DNA from: Frankiales bacterium
Lineage (GTDB): Bacteria > Actinomycetota > Actinomycetes > Mycobacteriales > SCTD01
Direction of reading: 5' to 3'
NCBI GenBank assembly: GCA_025465145.1
Contig: JAODNS010000204.1
Span: 1-30,363, forward strand
Length of the DNA: 30,363 bases
Shown here: piece after piece, positions 18,431 to 26,294 of the stretch
Layout: each line of letters starts with the position of its first letter
Position numbering within the stretch: position 1 is the first letter of the stretch
Translations under genes and position numbers: made by a program
The notes under the pieces: model-generated
The model's database searches: none
What the model was told of the DNA's origin: nothing
Seen by the model: only the letters and a program-made list of their open reading frames with translations

Positions 18431-19098
18431 TCGCGCAGGCGGTCCAGCCGCTCGACGACGTCGGCCATCGTGCAGTCGTCGCCGAGCCGGCTCGTCGCGG
18501 CGAGTCCGATGCCGGCCATCCGGATGACGCTGTCGACCAGCTCGTCCAGCGGCGGCCACGGGAAGTACGGCTTCGCGACCAGCAGGGCAGCCAGCCCGTG
18601 CGCCGCGGCCCACAGCCGCATGGCCAGCTGGTCCGGCTCGCCCTCGAGCACGCCCGCCTCGACGCACTGCGCGACCGAGTCGACGAAGTGCGCGAACGCC
18701 GAGCTCGCCATCACCAGGTCGGCGCGCTCGCCCTCGTGCTTGCGCATCAGCACGATCCGGTAGTGCTCCGGGTTCGCGAGCGCGAAGTGGACGTAGGCGA
18801 CGCCCTGCAGGCGCAGCCCGTCGAAGGCGTCCTCGCCCTCCAGCGCCGCCGCCTGCAGCGCCTGGTCCAGCGCCTCGAACACGTGCTCGCAGACGGCGTC
18901 GAGCAGCGCCTGCTTGTCGGCGAAGTGCAGGTAGATGCTCGGCACGCTGACGCCGACCCGCTGCGCGACCGCGCGCAGGGAGACCGCGTCCTCCTGGCCC
19001 GTCTCGGTCAGCAGGTCCATCGCCGCGCGCAGCACCTCACCGCGCAGGGCAGCACCCTGGCCGCGGGCGGACCGGCGGCGTACCGGGGCCTCAGACAC
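18427..19098 (-). CDS. TetR/AcrR family transcriptional regulator
   Basis: A 223-residue repressor. The N-terminal helix-turn-helix is clear: RGEVLRAAMDLLTETG, then VSLRAVAQRVGVSVPSIYLHF and the DKQALLDAV helix. The C-terminal ligand-binding half contains YRIVLMRKHEG and WAAAHGLAALLV, similar to the WHG-type C-terminal domain of some TetR proteins. Its start overlaps the 3' end of the MMPL exporter gene by 8 bases, so the two form one operon. The operon presumably starts at the palindrome upstream of the exporter, implying autoregulation. The ligand is unknown. Confidence 0.92.
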   Translation of the reverse strand: MSEAPVRRRSARGQGAALRGEVLRAAMDLLTETGQEDAVSLRAVAQRVGVSVPSIYLHFADKQALLDAVCEHVFEALDQALQAAALEGEDAFDGLRLQGVAYVHFALANPEHYRIVLMRKHEGERADLVMASSAFAHFVDSVAQCVEAGVLEGEPDQLAMRLWAAAHGLAALLVAKPYFPWPPLDELVDSVIRMAGIGLAATSRLGDDCTMADVVERLDRLRD

Positions 19099-21313
19099 CG
19101 ACCAGCTCGCGCTCCTGCTCGGCAGCCGGTTCGGCCTCGCTCAGCCCGAACCTGTCGTGCAGCCGGCGCAGCGGCTTGGGCGCCCACCAGTTGGCGTCGC
19201 CCATGAGGCGCATGAACGCCGGCACGAGCGCGCCGCGGACGAGGGTGGCGTCGACGAGCACGGCGAGGGCCGTACCCAGTCCGAGCAGCTTGATGAAGGT
19301 GATGTCCGACGAGACGAACGCGAGGAACACCAGCGCCAGCAGGGCGGCCGCGGCCGACACCAGCCGGCCGGTCCGCTCCAGCCCGCGCGCGACGGCGCGG
19401 GTGTTGTCGCCGGTGAGGTCGTACTCCTCCTTGATGCGCGACAGCAGGAAGACCTCGTAGTCCATCGAGAGCCCGAAGAGCACGCAGAACATGAGGATCG
19501 GCGTCGTGGTGTCGAGCGAGCCGGTGATGACGGGGTCGCCGAGGTACCGCGCCAGATGCCCCTCCTGGAAGATCCACACCATCGCCCCGAACGTCGCCGA
19601 CAGCGACAGCATGTTCAGCACCAGCGCCTTGAGCGGCACCACGATGCTGCCGGTGAACAGGAACAGCAGCACGAAGGTCGCGACCACGATGAGGCCGAGG
19701 GCGAGCGGCAGCTTGTTGCCGAGCGACGCCTTGGTGTCGGTCAGGCTGGCCGCCTGCCCGGCGATGAGCACCGGCCCGATCGGCGACGGCACGGCCCGCA
19801 GGTCGCGCACGAGCTGCTCGCCGCGGCTGCTGATCGACTCGATGTCGGGCACGACGGACAGGTACGTCCCGCCGCCCGCGCTGAACCTCGGGCTGCCGGC
19901 CGCAACCCGGCGACCGTCGACATAGGTGCCGGCGGCGGAGTCGACCCGGCCGACACCGTCGACGCCGGAGAGCGCTGCGGCGTAGGGGCTGACGTCGCCC
20001 CTGGCCTTCGCGGCGACGACCGACAGCGCGGCGAACTCTCGGCCGGGGAACTCGTCGCGCAGCACCTGGCCGACCTGGTGCGCCTGGGCCTGCTTCGGCA
20101 GCACGCGGTCATCCGGCAGGCTGAACGCGGCGCTGAGGAACGGCGTGCCGGCGACGAGCAGCACCGCGATGACGGCCGTCGCCACGGGGACAGGCCGCTT
20201 CATGACGGTGACGGCGATGCGGTGCCAGAGCCCCTCGTCGACGGCCTTCTCCCGCGGCGGGGCGAGCCGGAGCAGACGGCGCAGCGGCCGGCGCAGGTCC
20301 AGCGAGTCGACGCGGTGCCCGAGCGCGGCCAGTGCCGCCGGCAGCACGACCAGCGCGCCGAGGAGCGCGAACAGCACGGCCGCCACCCCCGCGTACGCGA
20401 AGGACTTCAGGAAGTACAGCGGGAACACCGCCAGCGCGGACAGGCTGAGGCCGACCGTCAGCGCGCTGAACAGCACCGTGCGCCCGGCGGTGCGCACGGT
20501 GGCGACGACCGCGTCCGGGACGGCGCGCCCGCGGCGCAGCTCCTCGCGGAAGCGGGTCACCATGAACAGGGAGTAGTCGATGCCGAGACCCAGGCCCAGC
20601 GACGTCGCGAGGTTGACCGAGTAGATGGATACGTCGGTCAGCTGCACGGTCAGGTGCAGGGCGAGGAAGGTGCCGAGGATCGACAGCACGCCGATGAGCA
20701 GCGGCAGCCCGGCCGCGATCGCGCTGCCGAACACGAGCACCAGCAGCACGGCCACCACCGGGAAGGCGATGGCCTCGGCGCGGACGAGGTCGTGCTCGAT
20801 CGTCGTGCCGACCTCGTTGAAGGTCTCGGCCATGCCGCCCACCTGCACCCGCAGCCCGTTCCGCTCGCCGCTGTAGACCGGCGTCAGCTCGGCGGCCCGG
20901 TCGACGATCGCGTCGTCCGCCCCGGTGATGCGGGCGAGGACCAGCGCGCGGTGGCCGTCGCGGCTGCGCAGCGTCGCGGGCCGGCCGGCGCTCCAGTACG
21001 AGACCACCTGCGTGACATCGCGCTCGGCCGCGAAGCGGGCGACCAGCTGCTGGCCGGCGGCCGTCACCGCGGCGTCGTCGACGCTGCCGGCCGAGGTCAG
21101 GAGCAGGGCGATGTTCGGCGCGCCCGTGCCGAACTGGTCGTGCAGCAACCGGGAAGCCTGCTCCGACGGCGCGTCCGGGTCGTCGAACCCGCCGCCGGAC
21201 AGCTCGTTCGCCACGCCGCCGCCGATGCCGCCGGCGAGGGCGAGGAAGACGGCGGCGAGGACCAGGACAAGGCGCCGCCGGACGACGGCCAGGGAAGCGA
21301 GACGAGCAAGCAC
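19091..21313 (-). CDS. MMPL family (RND-type) transporter
   Basis: A 740-residue inner-membrane exporter of the MMPL family, which moves lipids or drugs using the proton gradient. It has the expected duplicated layout: one N-terminal helix, a large extracytoplasmic loop (residues ~35-170), a helix block with GLGLGIDYSLFMVTRFREE, a second loop, and a second helix block with GLSMDYEVFLLSRIKEEY. The paired Asp-Tyr residues in these helices are the family's proton-relay sites. It starts at GTG, and the ribosome site is unclear. The downstream overlapping TetR gene and the large upstream palindrome suggest a substrate-inducible exporter. Without mycolate or other lipid synthesis genes nearby, the cargo cannot be guessed. 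Confidence 0.93.
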   Translation of the reverse strand: MLARLASLAVVRRRLVLVLAAVFLALAGGIGGGVANELSGGGFDDPDAPSEQASRLLHDQFGTGAPNIALLLTSAGSVDDAAVTAAGQQLVARFAAERDVTQVVSYWSAGRPATLRSRDGHRALVLARITGADDAIVDRAAELTPVYSGERNGLRVQVGGMAETFNEVGTTIEHDLVRAEAIAFPVVAVLLVLVFGSAIAAGLPLLIGVLSILGTFLALHLTVQLTDVSIYSVNLATSLGLGLGIDYSLFMVTRFREELRRGRAVPDAVVATVRTAGRTVLFSALTVGLSLSALAVFPLYFLKSFAYAGVAAVLFALLGALVVLPAALAALGHRVDSLDLRRPLRRLLRLAPPREKAVDEGLWHRIAVTVMKRPVPVATAVIAVLLVAGTPFLSAAFSLPDDRVLPKQAQAHQVGQVLRDEFPGREFAALSVVAAKARGDVSPYAAALSGVDGVGRVDSAAGTYVDGRRVAAGSPRFSAGGGTYLSVVPDIESISSRGEQLVRDLRAVPSPIGPVLIAGQAASLTDTKASLGNKLPLALGLIVVATFVLLFLFTGSIVVPLKALVLNMLSLSATFGAMVWIFQEGHLARYLGDPVITGSLDTTTPILMFCVLFGLSMDYEVFLLSRIKEEYDLTGDNTRAVARGLERTGRLVSAAAALLALVFLAFVSSDITFIKLLGLGTALAVLVDATLVRGALVPAFMRLMGDANWWAPKPLRRLHDRFGLSEAEPAAEQERELVGV

Positions 21314-21331
21314 GGCAACCCCCGAAGTAGA

Positions 21332-21364
21332 TGAACGACGCTAAGTTAGCGATGTTCAGTGAAC
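21332..21364. promoter_or_regulatory. TetR operator: nested palindromes upstream of the MMPL-TetR operon
   Basis: A 27-base imperfect palindrome (21332-21358): TGAAC-GA-CGCTAA-G-TTAGCG-AT-GTTCA, whose 13-base core CGCTAAGTTAGCG is perfect. The right arm GTTCA is shared with a second perfect palindrome GTTCAGTGAAC at 21354-21364. The site is 19 bases upstream of the exporter start, well placed to block transcription. Confidence 0.8.
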
Positions 21365-21402
21365 GGCGCAAGGGGCGAAGGTGAACAGCAGGTGACCGGC
21401 GG

Positions 21403-21430
21403 TGGACACGGCTCGGCGCGCCCCTAGGCT
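21403..21430 (+). promoter_or_regulatory. Sigma-70-like promoter for the DUF47-pit operon
   Basis: TGGACA (21403-21408) and TAGGCT (21425-21430) are separated by 16 bases, with the DUF47 start about 37 bases downstream. This is a good match for a housekeeping actinobacterial promoter. Confidence 0.55.
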
Positions 21431-21466
21431 GCGGCTGCTCCTGACCCCGCGACCGAGGACTCCTCC

Positions 21467-22084
21467 GTGCGCCTGCGTATGACCCCCCGCGACACCTCCT
21501 TCTACGACCACTTCACGGCCGCCGGGGGCAACCTCGTCGCCGGCGCCCGGCTGCTGCAGGAGGGCCTCGCCGTCGGCGCGGACCGCCCGGCCATGGCCAA
21601 GAAGATGCGCGACATCGAGCACGCCAACGACGAGATCACGCACACGGTGATGCGACAGCTCAACCAGACGTTCGTGACGCCGTTCGACCGCGAGGACATC
21701 TACCGGCTCGCGAGCAAGCTCGACGACGTCCTCGACCACATGGAGGCCGCGTCCGACCTGGTCGTGCTGTACGACATCGAGGACCTGCCCGAGGAGAGCC
21801 AGCTGGTGGTCGACGTCCTCGTCCGCGCGACGCAGACGACGTGCGACGCCCTGCCCGGGCTGCGGAAGATGCAGGGGCTCGAGGAGTACTGGATCGAGGT
21901 CAACCGGCTCGAGAACGAGGCGGACCAGCTCTACCGCCGTACCGTCGCGCGGTTGTTCTCCGGCCAGTACGACGCCCTCACCGCCATGAAGCTCAAGGAC
22001 CTGGCGGACGAGCTCGAGGCCGCGGCCGACGCTCTCGAGGACGTCGCGGACACGGTCGAGACCATCGCGGTCAAGGAGTCCTAG
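21467..22084 (+). CDS. DUF47 family protein (PhoU-like, Pit accessory)
   Basis: A 205-residue all-helical protein of the PhoU-related DUF47 family. Seen: the N-terminal TSFYDHFTAAGGNLVAGARLL, the acidic metal-binding-type repeats DIEHANDEITHTVM and RLENEADQLYRRTV, and FDREDIYRLASKLDDVLD, all typical. It starts at GTG, seven bases after GAGGA. The pit gene begins four bases after its stop. DUF47 proteins next to pit genes are thought to modulate phosphate uptake through Pit. Confidence 0.93.
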   Translation: MRLRMTPRDTSFYDHFTAAGGNLVAGARLLQEGLAVGADRPAMAKKMRDIEHANDEITHTVMRQLNQTFVTPFDREDIYRLASKLDDVLDHMEAASDLVVLYDIEDLPEESQLVVDVLVRATQTTCDALPGLRKMQGLEEYWIEVNRLENEADQLYRRTVARLFSGQYDALTAMKLKDLADELEAAADALEDVADTVETIAVKES

Positions 22085-22088
22085 GCCG

Positions 22089-23090
22089 GTGTCGCCTGAG
22101 CTCCTCGGGCTGGTCGCCATCGTCGCGATCGCGCTCGCCTTCGACTACACCAACGGCTTCCACGACGCGGCGAACGCCATCGCCACGGCCGTCTCGACCC
22201 GTGCGCTGACGCCCCGCGTCGCGCTCGCCATGGCCGCGGTCATGAACCTCGTCGGGGCCGTCGTGGCCACCGGCGTCGCGAAGACCGTCGGGAAGGGGAT
22301 CATCGACGCGCCCGCGGGCAGCTCGGGGCTCACGCTGGTGTTCAGCGCCCTCGTCGGTGCGATCACCTGGAACCTCGTCACCTGGTACTTCGGGCTGCCG
22401 TCCTCGTCCTCGCACGCCTTGATCGGCGGGCTCGTCGGAGCGGCCCTGGCCGCGTCGAACGGCGTGAAGTGGGCCGGCGTCGTCGACAAGGTCGTCTTGC
22501 CGATGGTGATCTCGCCGATCGTCGGCTTCGGGATCGCGTACCTGCTCATGCTGGCGCTGCTGTGGGGGTTCCGCCGGGGGAACCCGAAGAAGATCAACAG
22601 CGGGTTCCGGCACGCCCAGGTGTTCTCCGCCGCGGCCATGGCCTTCGGGCACGGGTTGCAGGACGCGCAGAAGACCATGGGCGTGATCGTCCTGGCCCTG
22701 GTCACGTACGGGTCGCAGGACGACTTCGACGTCCCGCTGTGGGTCAAGCTGTCGGCGGCCCTGGCGATCAGCCTCGGGACGTACTCAGGCGGCGCCCGCA
22801 TCATGCGCACCCTGGGGCGACGCGTCATCGAGCTGGACCCGCCACGCGGCTTCGCCGCGGAGACCACGGCTGCCAGCGTGCTCTACACGACGGCGTTCGT
22901 CTTCGAGGTGCCGGTGTCGACGACGCACACCATCACGTCCGCGATCATGGGAGTGGGCGCCACCCGGCGGCTGTCCGCGGTGCGCTGGGGCGTCGCCCGC
23001 AACATCGTCTTCGCCTGGGTCCTGACGATCCCCGCGGCTGCCCTCGTCGCCGCCGTCTTCTACGAGGTGGCGCACCTGGTGGTGCGATGA
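22089..23090 (+). CDS. pit: PiT family inorganic phosphate transporter
   Basis: A 333-residue membrane transporter for metal-phosphate driven by the proton gradient. The duplicated PiT signatures are present: the N-terminal DYTNGFHDAANAIATAVSTR and the C-terminal FEVPVSTTHTITSAIMGVG. The WYFGLPSSSSHALIGGLVGAAL segment is also typical. There are roughly ten hydrophobic helices with a short central cytoplasmic loop, as in bacterial low-affinity Pit. It starts at GTG, and its stop overlaps the next gene's start (ATGA). It forms an operon with DUF47 and the nitrobindin-like gene. Confidence 0.95.
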   Translation: MSPELLGLVAIVAIALAFDYTNGFHDAANAIATAVSTRALTPRVALAMAAVMNLVGAVVATGVAKTVGKGIIDAPAGSSGLTLVFSALVGAITWNLVTWYFGLPSSSSHALIGGLVGAALAASNGVKWAGVVDKVVLPMVISPIVGFGIAYLLMLALLWGFRRGNPKKINSGFRHAQVFSAAAMAFGHGLQDAQKTMGVIVLALVTYGSQDDFDVPLWVKLSAALAISLGTYSGGARIMRTLGRRVIELDPPRGFAAETTAASVLYTTAFVFEVPVSTTHTITSAIMGVGATRRLSAVRWGVARNIVFAWVLTIPAAALVAAVFYEVAHLVVR

Positions 23091-23575
23091 CCGACGTGCA
23101 CACCGACCTCGAGCAGATCGCGTGGCTCGAGGGCACCTGGTGGGGCTTCGGCGTCGGCGGGTACCCGACGATCGACAGCTTCCGGTACGAGCAGGAGGTC
23201 ACGTTCCGCTCCGACGGCCGGCCCTTCCTGCAGTACGAGAGCAAGACCTGGCTCATCGACGACGACGGCGAGCGGATCCGCCCCGGCGCGGGCGAGGTCG
23301 GCTGGTGGCGACCGGGTGCCTCGCCGCGCGAGCTCGAGGTGCTCATCGCGCACCACACCGGGATCGTCGAGGTCTACGTCGGCGAGGTGGCGTTCTCGAA
23401 GATCGAGCTGGCCACCGACCTGGTGGCGCGGACCGCGACGGCAAAGGATGTCGGCGGGGTGAAGCGGCTGTACGGCAAGGTGGAGGAGGACCTGGCGTAC
23501 GCGATCGACATGGCCGCCGTCGGGCAGCCCCTGCAGTCGCACATCAGCGCGCGGCTGCAGCGCGTGGGCAGCTAG
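23087..23575 (+). CDS. Nitrobindin-like heme-binding FABP family protein
   Basis: A 162-residue beta-barrel protein. The N-terminal LEGTWWGFGVGGYPTI matches the GxWxGxG signature of nitrobindins, followed by FLQYESKTW. The C-terminal QSHISARL contains His152 at the position of the proximal heme ligand. Nitrobindins bind ferric heme and can isomerise peroxynitrite. Its ATG overlaps the pit stop. Its stop lies within four bases of the convergent mshD stop, so the two transcripts overlap. The link with phosphate uptake is positional only. Confidence 0.88.
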   Translation: MTDVHTDLEQIAWLEGTWWGFGVGGYPTIDSFRYEQEVTFRSDGRPFLQYESKTWLIDDDGERIRPGAGEVGWWRPGASPRELEVLIAHHTGIVEVYVGEVAFSKIELATDLVARTATAKDVGGVKRLYGKVEEDLAYAIDMAAVGQPLQSHISARLQRVGS

Positions 23576-24471
23576 CCGCGCGACCAGCAGACGTCGGTCG
23601 CGTACCGGGTGAACCCCAGTCGCTCGTAGACCCGGATCGCGTTGGTGTTGGCCTCGTCCACGTACAGCAGCACCTGGTCGAGCCCCTGCTGCTGCAGGTG
23701 GTGCAGGCCGAGCAGCGTGAGTGCCGGACCCAGCCCGCGACCCTGCTCCGACGGGTCCACGCCCACGACGTAGACCTCCCCGACCGGCGGGTGGTCGTGC
23801 CCGTCGGCCCCGTGGGTCTTGGTCCAGTGGAAGCCCACGAGCTGCTCGCCGCGGAAGGCGAGGAAAAAGCCCTTCGGGTCGAACCACGACTCGGCCTCGC
23901 GCAGCAGCACCTCCTCCACCCCCCAGCGCCCCTGGTCCGGGTGGTTCGCGAACGCGCGGTTGTTGGTCTCCGTCCACTGCTGCTCGTCCGCGCCGACCTC
24001 GAACGTCCGCACCTGCACGCCGGCCGGCAGCACGGGCTCGGGCAGCGGGTCGCCGAGCGGGCGGCGCATCTGCCACAGCACGCGGCTGCGGGTGAAGCCC
24101 ATGGACGTCGCGAGGCGGGCGGACGCAGGGTGCTCGCCGTGCGCCCACAGCCGTAGCCGGCTGTCCGGGCTGAGGTTCAGCAGCGAGGTGACGAGCGCAC
24201 GGCCGATGCCGTTGCCGCGCGCGTCCGGGTGCACCGCCAGCTCCGCGCTCGAGCCGGCGACAGCGTCGGTGACGTCGAGGTGCGCGTACCCCTGCAGGGT
24301 GCTCCCGTCGCGGACGAGCAGGTGCCGCACGTCGGCGTCTCCGCCACGCGGCAGGTGGAGCATCACGTGCTCGCTCAGCGGCGGGACGTCGTCCGCGGCG
24401 TTGACCTCGTCGACCAGCTGGCGGACTGCCGCGACTTCGCCCTCGGAGAGGCGGCCGCGGACGTCGATCAC
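23572..24471 (-). CDS. mshD: Mycothiol synthase MshD
   Basis: A 299-residue tandem GNAT acetyltransferase that adds acetyl from acetyl-CoA to Cys-GlcN-inositol, the last step of mycothiol synthesis. Both halves show acetyl-CoA loops: VHPDARGNGIGRAL in the N-terminal domain and VDPSEQGRGLGPAL in the C-terminal domain. The C-domain segments NNRAFANHPDQGRW and FHWTKTHG, and the end LYVDEANTNAIRVYERLGF, are typical MshD. The start is GTG and overlaps the glnR stop (GTGA), so translation is coupled to glnR. Mycothiol is confined to actinobacteria, which supports the source assignment. Confidence 0.95.
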   Translation of the reverse strand: MIDVRGRLSEGEVAAVRQLVDEVNAADDVPPLSEHVMLHLPRGGDADVRHLLVRDGSTLQGYAHLDVTDAVAGSSAELAVHPDARGNGIGRALVTSLLNLSPDSRLRLWAHGEHPASARLATSMGFTRSRVLWQMRRPLGDPLPEPVLPAGVQVRTFEVGADEQQWTETNNRAFANHPDQGRWGVEEVLLREAESWFDPKGFFLAFRGEQLVGFHWTKTHGADGHDHPPVGEVYVVGVDPSEQGRGLGPALTLLGLHHLQQQGLDQVLLYVDEANTNAIRVYERLGFTRYATDVCWSRG

Positions 24472-25184
24472 GTCCGGACCGTACCCGCGCTCTCCTCGGC
24501 CAGCGCGGCGATCGGCGGCGTCACGAACTTGTAGCCGACGTGCCGCACGGTGCCGATCAGCGACTCGTGCTCGGAGCCGAGCTTGGCGCGCAGCCGGCGC
24601 ACGTGGACGTCGACCGTGCGGGTGCCCCCGTAGTAGTCGTAGCCCCAGACCTCCTGCAGCAGCTGGGCCCGGGTGAAGACCCGGCCCGGGTGCTGCGCGA
24701 GGTACTTCAGCAGCTCGAACTCCTTGAAGGTCAGGTCGAGCGACTTGCCGCGCAGCTTGCAGGTGTAGGTGCCCTCGTCGATCGTCAGCTCGCCCGCGCG
24801 CACGACGCCCGGGTCCGCCGCAGGGGTGTCGGCAGCCACCTTGCCGATGGCCATCCGCAGCCGCGCGTCGACCTCGGCCGGACCGGCGGTGTCGAGCAGC
24901 ACGTCGTCGACGCCCCACTCCGGGCTCAGGCCGGCCAGGCCGCCTTCGGTGAGAACGGCGAACACGGGCGCGCTGACGCCGGTGGTCTGCAGGAGGCGGC
25001 ACAGCGAGCGCGCGCTGATCAGCTCGCGGCGGGCGTCGACCAGGACGGCGTCGACCGGGCTGCTGTCGAGCAGCGCACTGATCTCCATCGGCGCGACGCG
25101 CACCGCGTGCCCCAGCAGGCCGAGCGCGGGGAGGACCTCCGCGGAGGGCTGCACCGCGTTGGTGAGGAGCAGGAGGGTGGCCAT
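24468..25184 (-). CDS. glnR: GlnR-type orphan response regulator of nitrogen metabolism
   Basis: A 238-residue OmpR-family protein. The N-terminal receiver-like domain begins MATLLLLTNAVQPSAEVLPA and contains VDAVLVDARREL, where the phosphoacceptor-like Asp is kept but the acidic pocket is incomplete, as in GlnR. The C-terminal winged helix (LDLTFKEFELLKYLAQHPGR, then the WGYDYYGGTRTVDVHVRRL stretch) is nearly identical to Streptomyces GlnR as I recall it. GlnR controls glutamine synthetase, ammonium and nitrate genes. I chose ATG 25184 because it gives the family's N-terminus, although the frame is open to 25256. mshD follows with overlap. Confidence 0.92.
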   Translation of the reverse strand: MATLLLLTNAVQPSAEVLPALGLLGHAVRVAPMEISALLDSSPVDAVLVDARRELISARSLCRLLQTTGVSAPVFAVLTEGGLAGLSPEWGVDDVLLDTAGPAEVDARLRMAIGKVAADTPAADPGVVRAGELTIDEGTYTCKLRGKSLDLTFKEFELLKYLAQHPGRVFTRAQLLQEVWGYDYYGGTRTVDVHVRRLRAKLGSEHESLIGTVRHVGYKFVTPPIAALAEESAGTVRT

Positions 25185-25230
25185 GCGCGTTCTCCGGGGT
25201 CTCGCGAGGGAGTGCGGGGAAGCGGCGCCG

Positions 25231-25244
25231 TTGCCTGCGGGCAA
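25231..25244. promoter_or_regulatory. Small inverted repeat between glnR and the MoaD-like gene
   Basis: TTGCC-TGCG-GGCAA is a perfect 5-bp dyad in the 70-base divergent promoter region. It could be an operator acting on either gene. No classical -35/-10 is clear in this AT-poor gap. Confidence 0.35.
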
Positions 25245-25254
25245 GATACCGGAC

Positions 25255-25503
25255 ATGGCGATGCTCCGTTACTGGGCCGCGGCGAAGGAGGCGGCCCGCG
25301 TGCCGTCCGACGACGTGCCCGGCGGCACCCTCGCCGAGGTGCTGCTGCTCGTCCGCGCGCAGCACGACGACCGCTTCACCACCGTCCTCGGGCGCTGCTC
25401 GTTCGTCGTCGACGGCGACCCGGTGGGCGGCCGCAACCACGGCACGGTGGCGCTGAAGCCCGACTCGCTCGTCGACGTGCTGCCGCCGTTCGCCGGAGGC
25501 TGA
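25255..25503 (+). CDS. MoaD/ThiS family ubiquitin-like sulfur carrier
   Basis: An 82-residue protein with a beta-grasp pattern: MLRYWAAAKEAAR at the start, a middle FVVDGDPVGG and a C-terminal DSLVDVLPPFAGG. The terminal Gly-Gly is the site of adenylation and thiocarboxylation in MoaD and ThiS. MoaD is favoured because DVLPPFAGG resembles the molybdopterin synthase small subunit. No other molybdopterin gene is in the window, so the pathway remains open. It is divergent from glnR. Confidence 0.8.
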   Translation: MAMLRYWAAAKEAARVPSDDVPGGTLAEVLLLVRAQHDDRFTTVLGRCSFVVDGDPVGGRNHGTVALKPDSLVDVLPPFAGG

Positions 25504-25552
25504 CCTGCGCGAAACGCTCAACACCGGGCCGTTCTCGTACGACACTCCTCTC

Positions 25553-26284
25553 ATGCGCCGCGCCCTCCTCGCCTGCTTTGTCGTGCTCGCCGGCCTCACC
25601 GCCGTGCCCTCCGCCTCCGCGGCGACGAAGACGGTGAGCGGTGACGTCCTCGGCTCGGACTTCCGAGCCGTCGACGTCTTCATCGGCATCGACCTGCAGG
25701 ACGCGTCCGGCCGGCACCTCACGTCCGACGGCTCGCCGAGCGCGGGCGGGTACTCGATCACGATGCGCATCAACCAGGATCTGGGGGCCGAGGGCTCGCC
25801 CGACCGCGCTGCCTGGAAGACCGGCTGGTCCGCGACCGTGCCGAGCAACACCGCGAAGATGTTCGTGGAGGTCTACCCGCGCAACGCCGGCCAGTACGGC
25901 ACAACCAACGACGTGCGGTACGGCCGGAACATGCGCCGCTTCAGCGTGCCCGGCTCGCTGACCAACGTGCACCTGCGGCTGCCGCTGCAGTGCGCGAAGG
26001 GCGGCGGCACCGGCTCCATCACCGGCTACACGACCGTCGGCGGCGTCCGCAAGCAGGTGTACCGGGTCAGCGCGTTCTCGATCGGCGCCGACAACAACGC
26101 GATGAACCCGATCCTCGGCTTCAACATCGGCACGTCGGCGTCGAACGGCAGCTTCCGGGTGCCGTCGCTGGCGCCGGGGACGAAGTACCGGCTGTTCGCG
26201 GTGAAGGCGCAGGGTGGTACGCAGAAGTCCACGGACGTCACCGTCGGGCGCTGCGCGAGCACCTCGGCGAGCATCGCGTTCTAG
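25553..26284 (+). CDS. Secreted protein of unknown function (243 aa)
   Basis: A signal peptide is clear at the N-terminus (MRRALLACFVVLAGLTAVPSASA-AT). The mature part is about 220 residues, beta-rich and Gly/Ser-rich. It has two segments that look like carboxypeptidase-regulatory-like or Ig-like sandwich modules: GDVLGSDFRAVDVFIGIDLQ and GSITGYTTVGGVRKQVYRVS, each followed by a GGYSITMRIN- or NGSFRVPSLAPGTKYRLF-type strand. There are two cysteines (LQCAKGG and VGRCAST). No catalytic motif is visible. It begins 50 bases after the MoaD-like gene, so it may have its own promoter. Confidence 0.82.
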   Translation: MRRALLACFVVLAGLTAVPSASAATKTVSGDVLGSDFRAVDVFIGIDLQDASGRHLTSDGSPSAGGYSITMRINQDLGAEGSPDRAAWKTGWSATVPSNTAKMFVEVYPRNAGQYGTTNDVRYGRNMRRFSVPGSLTNVHLRLPLQCAKGGGTGSITGYTTVGGVRKQVYRVSAFSIGADNNAMNPILGFNIGTSASNGSFRVPSLAPGTKYRLFAVKAQGGTQKSTDVTVGRCASTSASIAF

Positions 26285-26294
26285 CATCTGCGCG

